From the NCBI RefSeq assembly GCF_014287775.1, contig NZ_JACOOZ010000002.1, positions 248,001-312,000 on the forward strand: a DNA stretch of 64,000 nucleotides. Direction: 5' to 3'. The notes beneath the pieces were generated by a model. That model worked only from the letters and a program-made list of their open reading frames with translations, had not been told where the DNA came from and searched no databases. Positions 1 to 7,780 of this stretch are shown one piece after another (position 1 is the stretch's first letter; each line of letters begins with the position of its first letter). This stretch comes from Eubacterium_G segne. Its GTDB lineage: Bacteria; Bacillota; Clostridia; Lachnospirales; Lachnospiraceae. The translations under genes and the position numbers were made by a program.

Positions 1-71
1 ACCGCCATTATAATTTTCACTTTTTCTACTTCTTCTATTTTCCGTAATTCCTCTAATATAATTTCCCTCAT
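1..71 (-). CDS. N-terminus of a COG3541-type predicted nucleotidyltransferase (partial)
   Basis: Only the first 23 codons lie in the window, reading leftwards off the edge. The start ATG at 71 has a good site (AGGAG) upstream and begins 9 bases after the rtcB stop, so the two are probably co-translated. The peptide begins MREIILEELRKIEE and reaches IIMAV, the point where the DNA-polymerase-beta-type nucleotidyltransferases of the YcgL/COG3541 family begin their first strand before the GSRAWG motif. These proteins are frequent neighbours of RtcB in Firmicutes, which supports the call. The catalytic part is outside the window, so the identity is inferred from the N-terminus and context. Confidence 0.55.
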   Translation of the reverse strand, partial: MREIILEELRKIEEVEKVKIIMA

Positions 72-80
72 ATTCTTCTC

Positions 81-1289
81 CTACGCCTTAAAATTATACA
101 CCGGTTTCATTACCTCCATAATTTCCACCGACTCCTTTATTACATCTATAATATCATCTAATGATTTGTACGCCATTGGTGCTTCGTCTAATGTTGCCTC
201 TGACACTGATGTTGTATATACATCCGTCATAGATGCAGCATATTCCTCCATAGACAATTTTTCCTTTGCCACTGTTCTTGACATAATTCTTCCTGCTCCG
301 TGAGGTGCTGAATAATTCCATTCCGGATTTCCCTTTCCCACAGCTAAAACCGAGCCATCTCTCATGTTAATAGGTATCAATACCTTTTCCCCTTTGTGGG
401 CAGCTATTGAACCTTTTCGTAAAATCATTTCTTCAGTATTTATATAATTATGAACTGTATGAAAAGCATCATTTCCCGCCATACCTGTTCTCTCTAATAT
501 AATTTCAGCCATTTTTTCCCTGTTTCTTTTGGCAAAATTCTGACATATTTCCACATCAAAAAGATAATCCTCCATATGCTTTCCATATAGATAACATAAA
601 TCTTCAGGATTTTGTGGCTCATTTTCATAACGTGTTTTCTCCAGCTCCTTTAAAGCCTGCTGAATTTCTTTTCTCCTTCCCTGCTCTTTATATGTTTTAA
701 TCAATTCCTCTCTTGCCACAAAATAAGTTTCTAATCCCTTGTCTAAATCTATCGCCAGATTCTGATAATAGTCAGCCACCTGTTTTCCCAGATTTCTACT
801 TCCTGAATGTATTATCAGATATTTATTTCCATCTGATGCCTCATCAATTTCAATAAAATGATTTCCCCCTCCTAATGTGCCTAATGACCTTTCAAGTCTT
901 CTTGTATCCTTTAATTTTCTGTAACATTTTAATTTGGTAAGGTCAAATCTCTCTATTCTTCCCTCCCACACATTACCTCCTGACGGAATAAAATGTGCTG
1001 CTTCGTCAACTTTTGCAAAGTCAATTTCACCCTTTCCTAAGCACACTGTATACATTCCACAGCCGATATCAACACCAACCACATTAGGAACTACCCTGTC
1101 TTTTATGGTCATGGTAGTTCCTATGGTACATCCTTTTCCGGAATGAACATCAGGCATAATTCTTATTTTTGCCCCTTCCGTCATTGGGTAATCACACATT
1201 CTTCTTATCTGCTCAATTGCTTCATTCTCAACTACCTTTGCGTAACAAATTGCTGTATTGACTTTTCCCTTGATTTCAATTCTATCCAT
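81..1289 (-). CDS. rtcB: RtcB-type RNA ligase
   Basis: RtcB joins RNA 2',3'-cyclic phosphate or 3'-phosphate ends to 5'-OH ends using GTP and Mn2+, in tRNA splicing or RNA repair. Family motifs are all visible: DVHSGKG (about residues 47-53), GVDIGCGM with the metal-binding Cys (72-79), GGGNHFIEI (140-148), IHSGSRNLG (from 160), and HGAGR with the guanylylated His near residue 330. The start at 1289 (MDRIEIKG) is preferred over the longer frame to 1370 because AGGAAGAG lies just upstream and homologues begin there; this gives 402 residues, the short bacterial form. It lies downstream of two WYL regulators and upstream of a nucleotidyltransferase in one leftward operon, suggesting damage- or phage-induced RNA repair (inference). 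Confidence 0.93.
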   Translation of the reverse strand: MDRIEIKGKVNTAICYAKVVENEAIEQIRRMCDYPMTEGAKIRIMPDVHSGKGCTIGTTMTIKDRVVPNVVGVDIGCGMYTVCLGKGEIDFAKVDEAAHFIPSGGNVWEGRIERFDLTKLKCYRKLKDTRRLERSLGTLGGGNHFIEIDEASDGNKYLIIHSGSRNLGKQVADYYQNLAIDLDKGLETYFVAREELIKTYKEQGRRKEIQQALKELEKTRYENEPQNPEDLCYLYGKHMEDYLFDVEICQNFAKRNREKMAEIILERTGMAGNDAFHTVHNYINTEEMILRKGSIAAHKGEKVLIPINMRDGSVLAVGKGNPEWNYSAPHGAGRIMSRTVAKEKLSMEEYAASMTDVYTTSVSEATLDEAPMAYKSLDDIIDVIKESVEIMEVMKPVYNFKA

Positions 1290-1376
1290 ATTTATCTCTT
1301 CCTTTCCTTTGATAAATACATAATACATTTCATTTATCAGGTTATCATTGAAAAAAAGTTGCGAACTCAAAAGAAT

Positions 1377-2279
1377 TCACAACTTTCTCTGTCTTAAAAG
1401 TCTTTCTTTTATTTTGTCTCTAAAATCATCAGGCCCCATTACCTCAATCAATGGGCCAAATGCCAGTATTCTTATAAGTATTTCCGTTTCATCATCCACA
1501 CAATACTTCAGTTTAATTTGATATGTATTATTATCTAACTTAATTGTTTCTTTTTCCAAATCCGAAAAACTTAGCATAGCCCTTTCAAGAGCCTTCCTAT
1601 AATCCTTCAACCGCAAAATAACTTCACCAAACGCCAGTTTCCTTTTTCTTACACTATCTTTTCCAAAACCCTCCATCACCTGACATTTCGTAATTTTTTG
1701 CATATTAATGATATACTGAGTGCCTTTTAAGCTTTCTGCAACAAGCCTGAATTTGTCATCCTTAGACGAATACTCCAGCCCTTTCGGAATTAAGGTATGG
1801 ATGTGCTTTCCTTTCCTGCCTTTATAAACAATTCTTACAATCCTTCTTTCCTTTATTGCCACAAGTATAAGTCTGAAATGCTCCCTGTACTCAATATCAT
1901 CATAAGGATCTCCATCTGAATATCTGTCAAAATACACAAAGGTATCCTTGTCATAAAGCGGCTCCACATCCTCAAGTCCGTCAAAAGAAGGTTCAAACAA
2001 ACTAATTCTTTTGTCAGATAAAATAGCCTTAAGCCACATTTTCTCTATTGTTGTAAGAGGCATATCCGGATTATTCTTTAAAGGCGTCTCAAAATTATCA
2101 TCCATTAAAGGCCACTGCTTTTTTAATAATTTATCAGGAATCACCGTTATACTTTCGCCAAATGCCTCTTTTCCCGTTATTTCCTTAATTTTATCAAGGC
2201 TAATTTCACCTTTCACAGCTTCCTTCAATATTTTTCCCACTACATTGTAGTAAATTCCATATACTTCGTTAAATATCAT
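1377..2279 (-). CDS. WYL-domain transcriptional regulator (second of pair)
   Basis: A 300-residue protein with a C-terminal half of WYL type (beta-rich sensor domain, around residues 130-210, with basic ligand-binding residues such as the RIVRIVYKGRKGKH stretch) followed by a WCX-like tail. The N-terminal part has no obvious canonical HTH. WYL proteins sense nucleic acid or nucleotide ligands and commonly control defence and DNA/RNA repair genes. Its start overlaps the end of the preceding WYL gene by 11 bases, so the two are translationally coupled and may form a heteromeric regulator. It ends about 90 bases before the rtcB start. The specific ligand cannot be read from the sequence. Confidence 0.82.
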   Translation of the reverse strand: MIFNEVYGIYYNVVGKILKEAVKGEISLDKIKEITGKEAFGESITVIPDKLLKKQWPLMDDNFETPLKNNPDMPLTTIEKMWLKAILSDKRISLFEPSFDGLEDVEPLYDKDTFVYFDRYSDGDPYDDIEYREHFRLILVAIKERRIVRIVYKGRKGKHIHTLIPKGLEYSSKDDKFRLVAESLKGTQYIINMQKITKCQVMEGFGKDSVRKRKLAFGEVILRLKDYRKALERAMLSFSDLEKETIKLDNNTYQIKLKYCVDDETEILIRILAFGPLIEVMGPDDFRDKIKERLLRQRKL

Positions 2280-3498
2280 TCTTTTCTCCCTGGTACATGG
2301 AATACATTGCCTCTAAATCATCATAGAAAACCTTTTCCACGGCATGATTGCTGCATTCCAACTTCTCTATTCTCCCAATAAATGTTCTTATCCATGGCAT
2401 CATTTCCTGTGCACTATAAACATCCGCCTCAAATTCAACCGTACTTTCGTTTGCTCTTGTTACTGTGCCACATCTTTTTTCACGCATAAGTCTGTTAATA
2501 ATAAATTCTTCACCTTCCTCTATGTTTATTGTCATTTTCAAATGTTCTAAAATTCTGCTGTCTCTTTTTCCTGAAGAAACTCCCCACATATGTGCCCCAA
2601 ACTTATATCCATAGGAATCATACAGCTGATGATTTTTCTCAAAACCTATGGTTCTTATTTTTTCAATATTATCTATTCGGTACATGGCAGGTCTGCGTTC
2701 CCGGTAATAATATCCCATTAAATATTGTCGTCCGTTTTGTGTACTTATATATATTTTAAGAGGAAATACCCTAATCTTACTGCTTTTCATTGTTAGCTCT
2801 ATTGATTCATTTCTTTTTTTACATAATAAAATATCAACTATTATCTGCTGCTCTAAAGCCTCCATCATGTATCTGTGTTTAAAGGAAAAATAATCCCTGT
2901 TTCCGTTGTATTTGTCTAAAATAAAAGAACCAACAACTCCCACCAGTGTTTCTTCCGCAGCAAAGGCTACAGCATCCATCCCATCTTCACCTATATAAAC
3001 ACTTTTTCCTCTTTCATAGCTGATTCCGTTTCCCTGCCTAATCTCATTAATAAGACCTAAATCAACATATTCTTTTACTTTATTTCTTATTGTCGACTCA
3101 TCAGGTAACATATCAGTATCAAAAAAAGAAAGATATTCAGAATAAACCCTTTCTGCAATTTCCTTAAAGCTATGGCATTTTTCATCAGCTAAAATATCCA
3201 TTATATAAAAATGAAGCACAATATCTTTATCTGTAAAACTTTTTGCCTTATAAGCCCTATACAGTGGATTGTGAAGAATTTTTCTGCTGTCAACGGAGAA
3301 AAATATCTGTTTGCCACCGGACTGTTGTCTGAAATTCATATAATCTGAAAGCCAGCTTTCTATTCGTCTCCGCTCATTATCATAACTTCTGGCGCTTTTT
3401 TTATCAAAATCATTTCGGGTGTGAAATCCATAAGCATAAAAATCCCGCATATAATTACGGACTTTATCAAATTTTTTAATTAACTCACTATACGCCAT
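2269..3498 (-). CDS. WYL-domain transcriptional regulator (first of pair)
   Basis: A 409-residue regulator and the first gene of the RNA-repair operon. The N-terminal segment (MAYSELIKKFDKVRNYMRDF) and the ERRRIESWLSDYM region are followed by a winged-helix-like section and a WYL domain around residues 215-320 (PLKIYISTQNGRQYLMGYYY). The ATG at 3498 is chosen over upstream in-frame codons because AGGTGA sits at the right distance. Pairs of WYL proteins next to RtcB recur in clostridial genomes (family knowledge). The likely role is control of rtcB and the nucleotidyltransferase in response to a nucleic-acid signal (inference). Confidence 0.82.
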   Translation of the reverse strand: MAYSELIKKFDKVRNYMRDFYAYGFHTRNDFDKKSARSYDNERRRIESWLSDYMNFRQQSGGKQIFFSVDSRKILHNPLYRAYKAKSFTDKDIVLHFYIMDILADEKCHSFKEIAERVYSEYLSFFDTDMLPDESTIRNKVKEYVDLGLINEIRQGNGISYERGKSVYIGEDGMDAVAFAAEETLVGVVGSFILDKYNGNRDYFSFKHRYMMEALEQQIIVDILLCKKRNESIELTMKSSKIRVFPLKIYISTQNGRQYLMGYYYRERRPAMYRIDNIEKIRTIGFEKNHQLYDSYGYKFGAHMWGVSSGKRDSRILEHLKMTINIEEGEEFIINRLMREKRCGTVTRANESTVEFEADVYSAQEMMPWIRTFIGRIEKLECSNHAVEKVFYDDLEAMYSMYQGEKNDI

Positions 3499-3523
3499 TA
3501 ACATCACCTGCACTGTATTAACA

Positions 3524-5344
3524 TTACTGCTGCTGAATTTTCTTTGCCAAATCTTCCAGATACTCCCATCTGTCCATTTTTTCCATTAACAAAGCTTCCG
3601 TTTCTTCCTTCTCATCCATCAATTCCTTTAATTTCACGGAATTAGTGGCATTTTTGTTCATATCAATATCTAACTTTTCAAGTTTTTTCTCTAATTTTCC
3701 AATATCATCTTCTATTGTGTCATATTCCCTTTGTTCATTATAAGAAAATTTAAGTTTCTTATTTTTACTTTTATAAGCTGTTTTCTCCTGCCTGCCTTTT
3801 GAAGCCGGCTTCTCCTGTTCTTTGGTGTGTTCCACTTCTTCCTGTTTCTTATTGTAATAATCCGTATAACCGCCTTCATACTGTTTTATTACTCCATTTC
3901 CTTCAAAAGAAAATATTCTCCTAACTACCCGGTCTAAGAAATATCTGTCATGGGATACCGTAATAACAATTCCATCAAAACTATCTAAGTAGTCCTCTAA
4001 AATTGTCATGGTTTCAATGTCCAAATCATTTGTAGGCTCATCTAATATTAAAACATTCGGTGCCTCCATTAAAACCCGAAGCAGGTTAAGTCTTCTTTTC
4101 TCTCCTCCGGAAAGCTTCTCAATTTTGCTATATTGCTGAGAGGACGGGAACAAAAACCTCTCTAACATAACAGAAGCTGAAACCAGCCCCTCCTGAGTTC
4201 TCACAAATTCCGCAGTGTTTTTTATATAATCAATTACCTTGTCATCAGGGTTCATATAGGCAATGCCTGCATCTTTGTCATTTTCAATTTCCTGGGTGTA
4301 ATATCCGATTTTAATCGTTTGTCCAATATTAACTATTCCACTATCAGGTTTTATTCTGCCATCAACTATTTTCATTAAAGTTGTTTTTCCGCAACCGTTT
4401 TTTCCTACAAAACCTACCCTGTCACCTTTTAAAAAGTTGTAGGAAAAATCCTTTATTAACACATTTTCACCGTAAGCTTTGCATATGTTTTCCATTTCAA
4501 TGGTTGTTTTCCCCATTCTTGATTTAATGCTGCTTAACTCTATTTTGTCTTCTGTTTCAATTCCCTTTTGATTTTTCAAATCCTCATATCTTTTAATATG
4601 TGCTTTCTGCTTAGTAGACCTTGCTCTAGCTCCCCTTTGCATCCACTCAATTTCTTTTCTTAATATACTTTGTCTCTTTCGCTCACTTGCCTTGACGCTG
4701 TCTTCCCTTTCTGCCTTTCTCTGCAAAAAGCCTGAATACTTTTCATCATAGCTGTATATTTTTCCTTTGTCTAACTCAATTATGAGGTTGGTCACACTGT
4801 CAAGAAAATATCTGTCGTGAGTAACCATGACCAGTGCCCCTTTAAATGCTTTTAACTGATTTTCCAACCATTGTGCCATTTCACTGTCTAAATGGTTGGT
4901 AGGCTCGTCCAATATTAATATATCACATGGGGTAATAAGCACTGAAACCAACGCCAGCCTTTTTCTCTGTCCCCCTGACAATTCCCCTGTTTTTTGTTCA
5001 AAATCCGTTATGCCCAGTCTTGTCATCATAGACTTAGCCTTTACCAATTCGTTTTCATTGGCATGATGATGTATCATGTTTTGAACACTTTCTAACACTG
5101 TATCCCCGTCATTAAACTTAGGATTTTGTGGCAGATAGTGAATCATCATATTTGATGCCTTTATTACCTCTCCCTCATCCGGCACTTCCAATCCTGCCAT
5201 AATTTTCAGTAAGGTAGACTTACCTGTTCCATTTATTCCAATAACTCCTACTTTTTCCCCTTCATGAAGATAAAAGCTTGTGTTGTCAAATAATTTTCTT
5301 TCAGTATATGAATGTGTTATGTTTTCTAATGATAAAATATTCAA
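3524..5344 (-). CDS. uup: ABC-F family ATPase, Uup-like
   Basis: A 606-residue soluble protein with two ABC cassettes and no membrane segment: the first Walker A is GINGTGKS (36-43) and its signature LSGGQRKR, the second Walker A is GKNGCGKT and its signature LSGGEKRR. A charged linker (ABC-F interdomain arm) lies between them, with KRQSILRKEIEWMQRGARAR. The C-terminus has a lysine-rich stretch and a coiled coil (about 540-600), the Uup-type domain that binds branched nucleic acid or the ribosome. ABC-F proteins act on the ribosome E site to relieve stalling or give antibiotic protection. The coiled-coil tail favours the Uup subgroup over EttA; a resistance role is not shown. Confidence 0.85.
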   Translation of the reverse strand: MNILSLENITHSYTERKLFDNTSFYLHEGEKVGVIGINGTGKSTLLKIMAGLEVPDEGEVIKASNMMIHYLPQNPKFNDGDTVLESVQNMIHHHANENELVKAKSMMTRLGITDFEQKTGELSGGQRKRLALVSVLITPCDILILDEPTNHLDSEMAQWLENQLKAFKGALVMVTHDRYFLDSVTNLIIELDKGKIYSYDEKYSGFLQRKAEREDSVKASERKRQSILRKEIEWMQRGARARSTKQKAHIKRYEDLKNQKGIETEDKIELSSIKSRMGKTTIEMENICKAYGENVLIKDFSYNFLKGDRVGFVGKNGCGKTTLMKIVDGRIKPDSGIVNIGQTIKIGYYTQEIENDKDAGIAYMNPDDKVIDYIKNTAEFVRTQEGLVSASVMLERFLFPSSQQYSKIEKLSGGEKRRLNLLRVLMEAPNVLILDEPTNDLDIETMTILEDYLDSFDGIVITVSHDRYFLDRVVRRIFSFEGNGVIKQYEGGYTDYYNKKQEEVEHTKEQEKPASKGRQEKTAYKSKNKKLKFSYNEQREYDTIEDDIGKLEKKLEKLDIDMNKNATNSVKLKELMDEKEETEALLMEKMDRWEYLEDLAKKIQQQ

Positions 5345-5373
5345 TTTAGTTCCTCGCTTATATTATCCCTATT

Positions 5374-5847
5374 TTAGTGAATGTTGTTTCTTCTTTTTCC
5401 TGTCATGTCCTCAACCTCTAACTTGAAAACAGTTGTTACAGGTATCGGCTTTGTGTTAAAAGCAAAATCCTCTGCATGATAATGTCTCATAAGTATTTTC
5501 AATGCTTCAAACTTATCTTCTTCAGCCACGAATTCAATTGTACCATGGCCTATAACACTTTCATATCCCATGGTACAGCTCATTCTCTCTTCATAAAGTA
5601 TGAAATTATGGTCACAATCCATTTCAAATGTTACCTTATTGTTTTTTCTAATTAAATCCAGCTTCTTTCCTTCATTTGCACAGTGGAAATAAAGAGTCAG
5701 TTTCCCATCCTTTACCTCATGTCCAAAATTAAGTGGCACAATATACGGATACTCTCCATCATTTAATGCCAGCCTGCATGTATCACATTTTTTTACTATT
5801 TCCATCATTTCATCAAAATCTGTTATTTCTCTGTCTTTTCTTCTCAT
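5374..5847 (-). CDS. Pyridoxamine 5'-phosphate oxidase-like flavoprotein (Nim-type)
   Basis: A 157-residue split-barrel protein typical of the PPOX/flavin-reductase fold. The pattern CDTCRLALNDGEYPYIVPLNF followed by LYFHCANEGKKLDLIRKN and VTFEMDCD is the NimA-like subgroup of COG3467 (that first stretch covers about residues 20-40). These bind FMN or haem; some reduce 5-nitroimidazoles, most have unknown substrates. It starts 14 bases downstream of a pseudogene and stands next to the ABC-F gene on the same strand. A detoxification role is an inference from the family only. Confidence 0.82.
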   Translation of the reverse strand: MRRKDREITDFDEMMEIVKKCDTCRLALNDGEYPYIVPLNFGHEVKDGKLTLYFHCANEGKKLDLIRKNNKVTFEMDCDHNFILYEERMSCTMGYESVIGHGTIEFVAEEDKFEALKILMRHYHAEDFAFNTKPIPVTTVFKLEVEDMTGKRRNNIH

Positions 5848-5861
5848 ATCTGATTCTCCTT

Positions 5862-6199
5862 CTATTTTCCCTGAATGTTAATTATGACGTACTCTGATTT
5901 ACATCCTGTCTTAAATTTTATTGCCCAATCGGAAATTCCCGATGTGACAACAAAATTGGTATTTTCCCTTTTTTCATAACCATAAACTCTGTCATCTAAT
6001 CCCTGAACTAACTGTGTCATATCTTTTCTTCCGTTTTCCTTTTCCACCTCTTCAGAACGATTCTGTCGTCCAATTATATAAAGCTTCCCTTGAAAATTTT
6101 TTCTATAAATCCAAATTTTCTGATTCTACTTGTTAAATATACCACTCCTGCTATAGATGCAACTAATAAAAAGTTTAGCAATAATAACCACAGTATCAT
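5862..6199 (-). pseudogene. Remnant of a membrane-anchored metallophosphoesterase
   Basis: Two pieces of one gene remain. The 5' piece starts at 6199 after a good site (AGAAGGCG) and encodes a single membrane segment (MILWLLLLNFLLVASIAGVV) and a short basic stretch before a stop. The 3' piece (codable from about 6047 to 5862) ends with GYEKRENTNFVVTSGISDWA and KFKTGCKSEYVIINI, the C-terminal strand pattern of YaeI/YkuE-type phosphodiesterases. The metal-binding centre, about 200 residues, is missing. It is therefore an internal-deletion pseudogene rather than a small real protein; the family assignment rests on the C-terminal fragment. Confidence 0.68.
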
Positions 6200-6311
6200 A
6201 TCAATCGCCTTCTATTTCTTAATTTTAAACTATATTCAATTTTAGCCGAAATTTTTCTTATTGTAAACTCATTCTAACCCTGTTATTTGCCTTAATTTAT
6301 GACGTAAAAAA

Positions 6312-6347
6312 GGAAGTGCCAAAGGCTTTTAAACCTTTGACACTCCC
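6312..6347. terminator. Rho-independent terminator downstream of hsp20
   Basis: A 14-base imperfect stem (GGAAGTGCCAAAGG against CCTTTGACACTCCC) with an 8-base loop is flanked by A and T runs on both sides, so it can work in both directions. It lies 20 bases past the hsp20 stop and also shields the metallophosphoesterase remnant. Confidence 0.8.
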
Positions 6348-6366
6348 TTTTATTTTATGAAATGGA

Positions 6367-6819
6367 TTATCCTTCAATTGCAATGTATTTGTTCTTTTCC
6401 TCAATTGGTTTATTTTCCGCTTTTGGAACACTAAATGATAAAATACCATTTTCATATTTAGGATGTATATCCTCTACTGTAACGTGGTCACCTACATAAA
6501 AGCTTCTGCTCATGCTGCCTGCATAACGTTCACGTCTTAAGTAGTTGCCCTTCTTATCCTTTTCGTCTTTGTCTAATCCCTTAGCTGCACTAATTGTTAA
6601 GACTCCGTCTTCTAATTTAACTTTGATTTCATCTTTCTTAAATCCCGGAAGATCTATATCCACTTCATATCCATTTTCTGTATCCTTAACATCTGTCTTC
6701 ATTAAGTTCTTTGCATGTTTACCATACAATTCCTTATCTACATCCTCAAATGCAGGGAATGCAAAATCATTCATAAAATCATCAAATAAGTTTTCTCCAA
6801 AAATACTAGGCATCATCAT
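6367..6819 (-). CDS. hsp20: Small heat-shock protein, Hsp20/alpha-crystallin
   Basis: A 150-residue ATP-independent chaperone that holds unfolding proteins. The alpha-crystallin domain runs from about residue 38 to 138: VDIDLPGFKKDEIKVKLEDG, LTISA, the YAGSMSRSFYVG turn and the conserved YENGILSFSVPK. The N-terminal IFGENLFDDF segment is typical of the clostridial Hsp18 group. The start at 6819 has AAGGAG nine bases upstream. It is a single-gene transcript, with the promoter and CIRCE operator 150 bases upstream and a terminator just after the stop. Control by the HrcA repressor is strongly implied by that operator. Confidence 0.95.
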   Translation of the reverse strand: MMMPSIFGENLFDDFMNDFAFPAFEDVDKELYGKHAKNLMKTDVKDTENGYEVDIDLPGFKKDEIKVKLEDGVLTISAAKGLDKDEKDKKGNYLRRERYAGSMSRSFYVGDHVTVEDIHPKYENGILSFSVPKAENKPIEEKNKYIAIEG

Positions 6820-6973
6820 AAGTCATGTCTCCTTTCAAAATATAATTAAAAAATTTTATTTCGACACTATCGGAGAAATCCGAGGTGTTGTTGACTTGAA
6901 CTTAAGGCTCTGCGACCAGGAATCTTGAACTCATATTCTTGACTTCTTATGTCTCTTCCTTTGTTCTGACTAT

Positions 6974-7016
6974 GTTATAGCTCTTTTTGTTAGCACTGTC
7001 AAGAGGTGAGTGCTAA
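6974..7016 (-). promoter_or_regulatory. SigA promoter and CIRCE operator for hsp20
   Basis: On the minus strand TTGACA (6997-7002) and TATAAC (6974-6979) are 17 bases apart. Overlapping the -35 is TTAGCACTG, nine bases, GAGTGCTAA (6990-7016): the CIRCE consensus TTAGCACTC-N9-GAGTGCTAA with one mismatch. CIRCE is the HrcA binding site, normally found at groESL and dnaK; here it controls hsp20. The rest of 6820-7295 holds an approximately 150-base hsp20 leader, a bidirectional hairpin and the marR promoter; I see no gene there. Confidence 0.9.
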
Positions 7017-7067
7017 TTTTTTTGTGAAAATTTTGTGAACGCTTACAACCATGCAAAATGGTAAAAT

Positions 7068-7098
7068 AACGTCCTGCAAGTGAACTTGCGAGGACGTT
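7068..7098. terminator. Bidirectional hairpin between hsp20 and marR promoters
   Basis: AACGTCCTGCAAGT, GA, ACTTGCGAGGACGTT followed by a T-rich run on the plus strand. It is a strong stem with one bulge. No gene points into it from the left, so it either isolates the two divergent promoters or is left over from a lost gene. Confidence 0.6.
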
Positions 7099-7225
7099 TA
7101 TTTTTCTATTATTCTTTTTGCAAATTATTCATCCACTTCTTTACCAATTCTACTTCAGATTTTTACTAATATTATTTTGCCCTACTCTAATTTTTATGGC
7201 AACAAAATTTACTTATATCTTGTAC

Positions 7226-7277
7226 TTGACACAAGTCCGATTTCGTACTATGCTGTTAAGTACGAAATCAGACTTGT
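7226..7277 (+). promoter_or_regulatory. marR promoter embedded in a 19-bp inverted-repeat operator
   Basis: TTGACA (7226-7231) and TATGCT (7249-7254) are 17 bases apart. A 19-base inverted repeat with one mismatch (arms 7231-7249 and 7259-7277, 9-base spacer) starts at the -35 and runs past the transcription start. The position is that of an autorepressor site for the MarR protein encoded just downstream. Confidence 0.82.
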
Positions 7278-7295
7278 AGGAGTGATTTATAATTT

Positions 7296-7772
7296 ATGAA
7301 TAAAAAAAATATTAAAAAACCTGAAATGAGCCCCGCTCTTTTGGAATCAAATAAATTATTTAAGGAATTTAATAACATCTATCACGATGCCGCCCTAAAA
7401 CTTGGAATATCCAACAGTTCACTGGACATACTATATTCAATCTGCGAGTTAGGAGACGGTTGTCTTCAACGCGATATAAGTAAGAGTACATTTATTCCCA
7501 AACAGACAATTCATTCTTCTATCCGTTCACTGGAAAAATTAGGATACATTTATTTAAGCAACGGTAAAGGACGAAACATGCACATAAACCTTACTGATGC
7601 CGGAAGGGATTATATTAAGGAGACGATTTACCCTATTATTACTTTAGAAAATGAAGCCATTTCAAGTCTTACGGAAGATGAGCGACGTCAAATGCTTATT
7701 TTGCAAAGCAAACATATAACAGCCCTTAGAGAAGCATTTAACAAAATTAAGAACCACGAGGAGGCGAAATAG
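7296..7772 (+). CDS. MarR family transcriptional regulator
   Basis: A 158-residue winged-helix protein with the MarR pattern: dimerisation helices at both ends and a central HTH (LQRDISKSTFIPKQTIHSSI, about residues 60-80) and wing (KGRNMHINLTDAGR). It starts after GGAGTG. A MATE efflux gene follows after 8 bases, the same arrangement as MepR/MepA in Staphylococcus, so it most likely represses both genes and is released by an amphipathic drug or metabolite. The long inverted repeat over its own promoter supports autorepression. Confidence 0.9.
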   Translation: MNKKNIKKPEMSPALLESNKLFKEFNNIYHDAALKLGISNSSLDILYSICELGDGCLQRDISKSTFIPKQTIHSSIRSLEKLGYIYLSNGKGRNMHINLTDAGRDYIKETIYPIITLENEAISSLTEDERRQMLILQSKHITALREAFNKIKNHEEAK

Positions 7773-7780
7773 AGATTAAA

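Noticed and set aside
934..1397. Plus-strand open frames opposite rtcB
   Set aside because: They are shadows: no ribosome sites, no motifs, and they lie fully inside a well-supported gene on the other strand.
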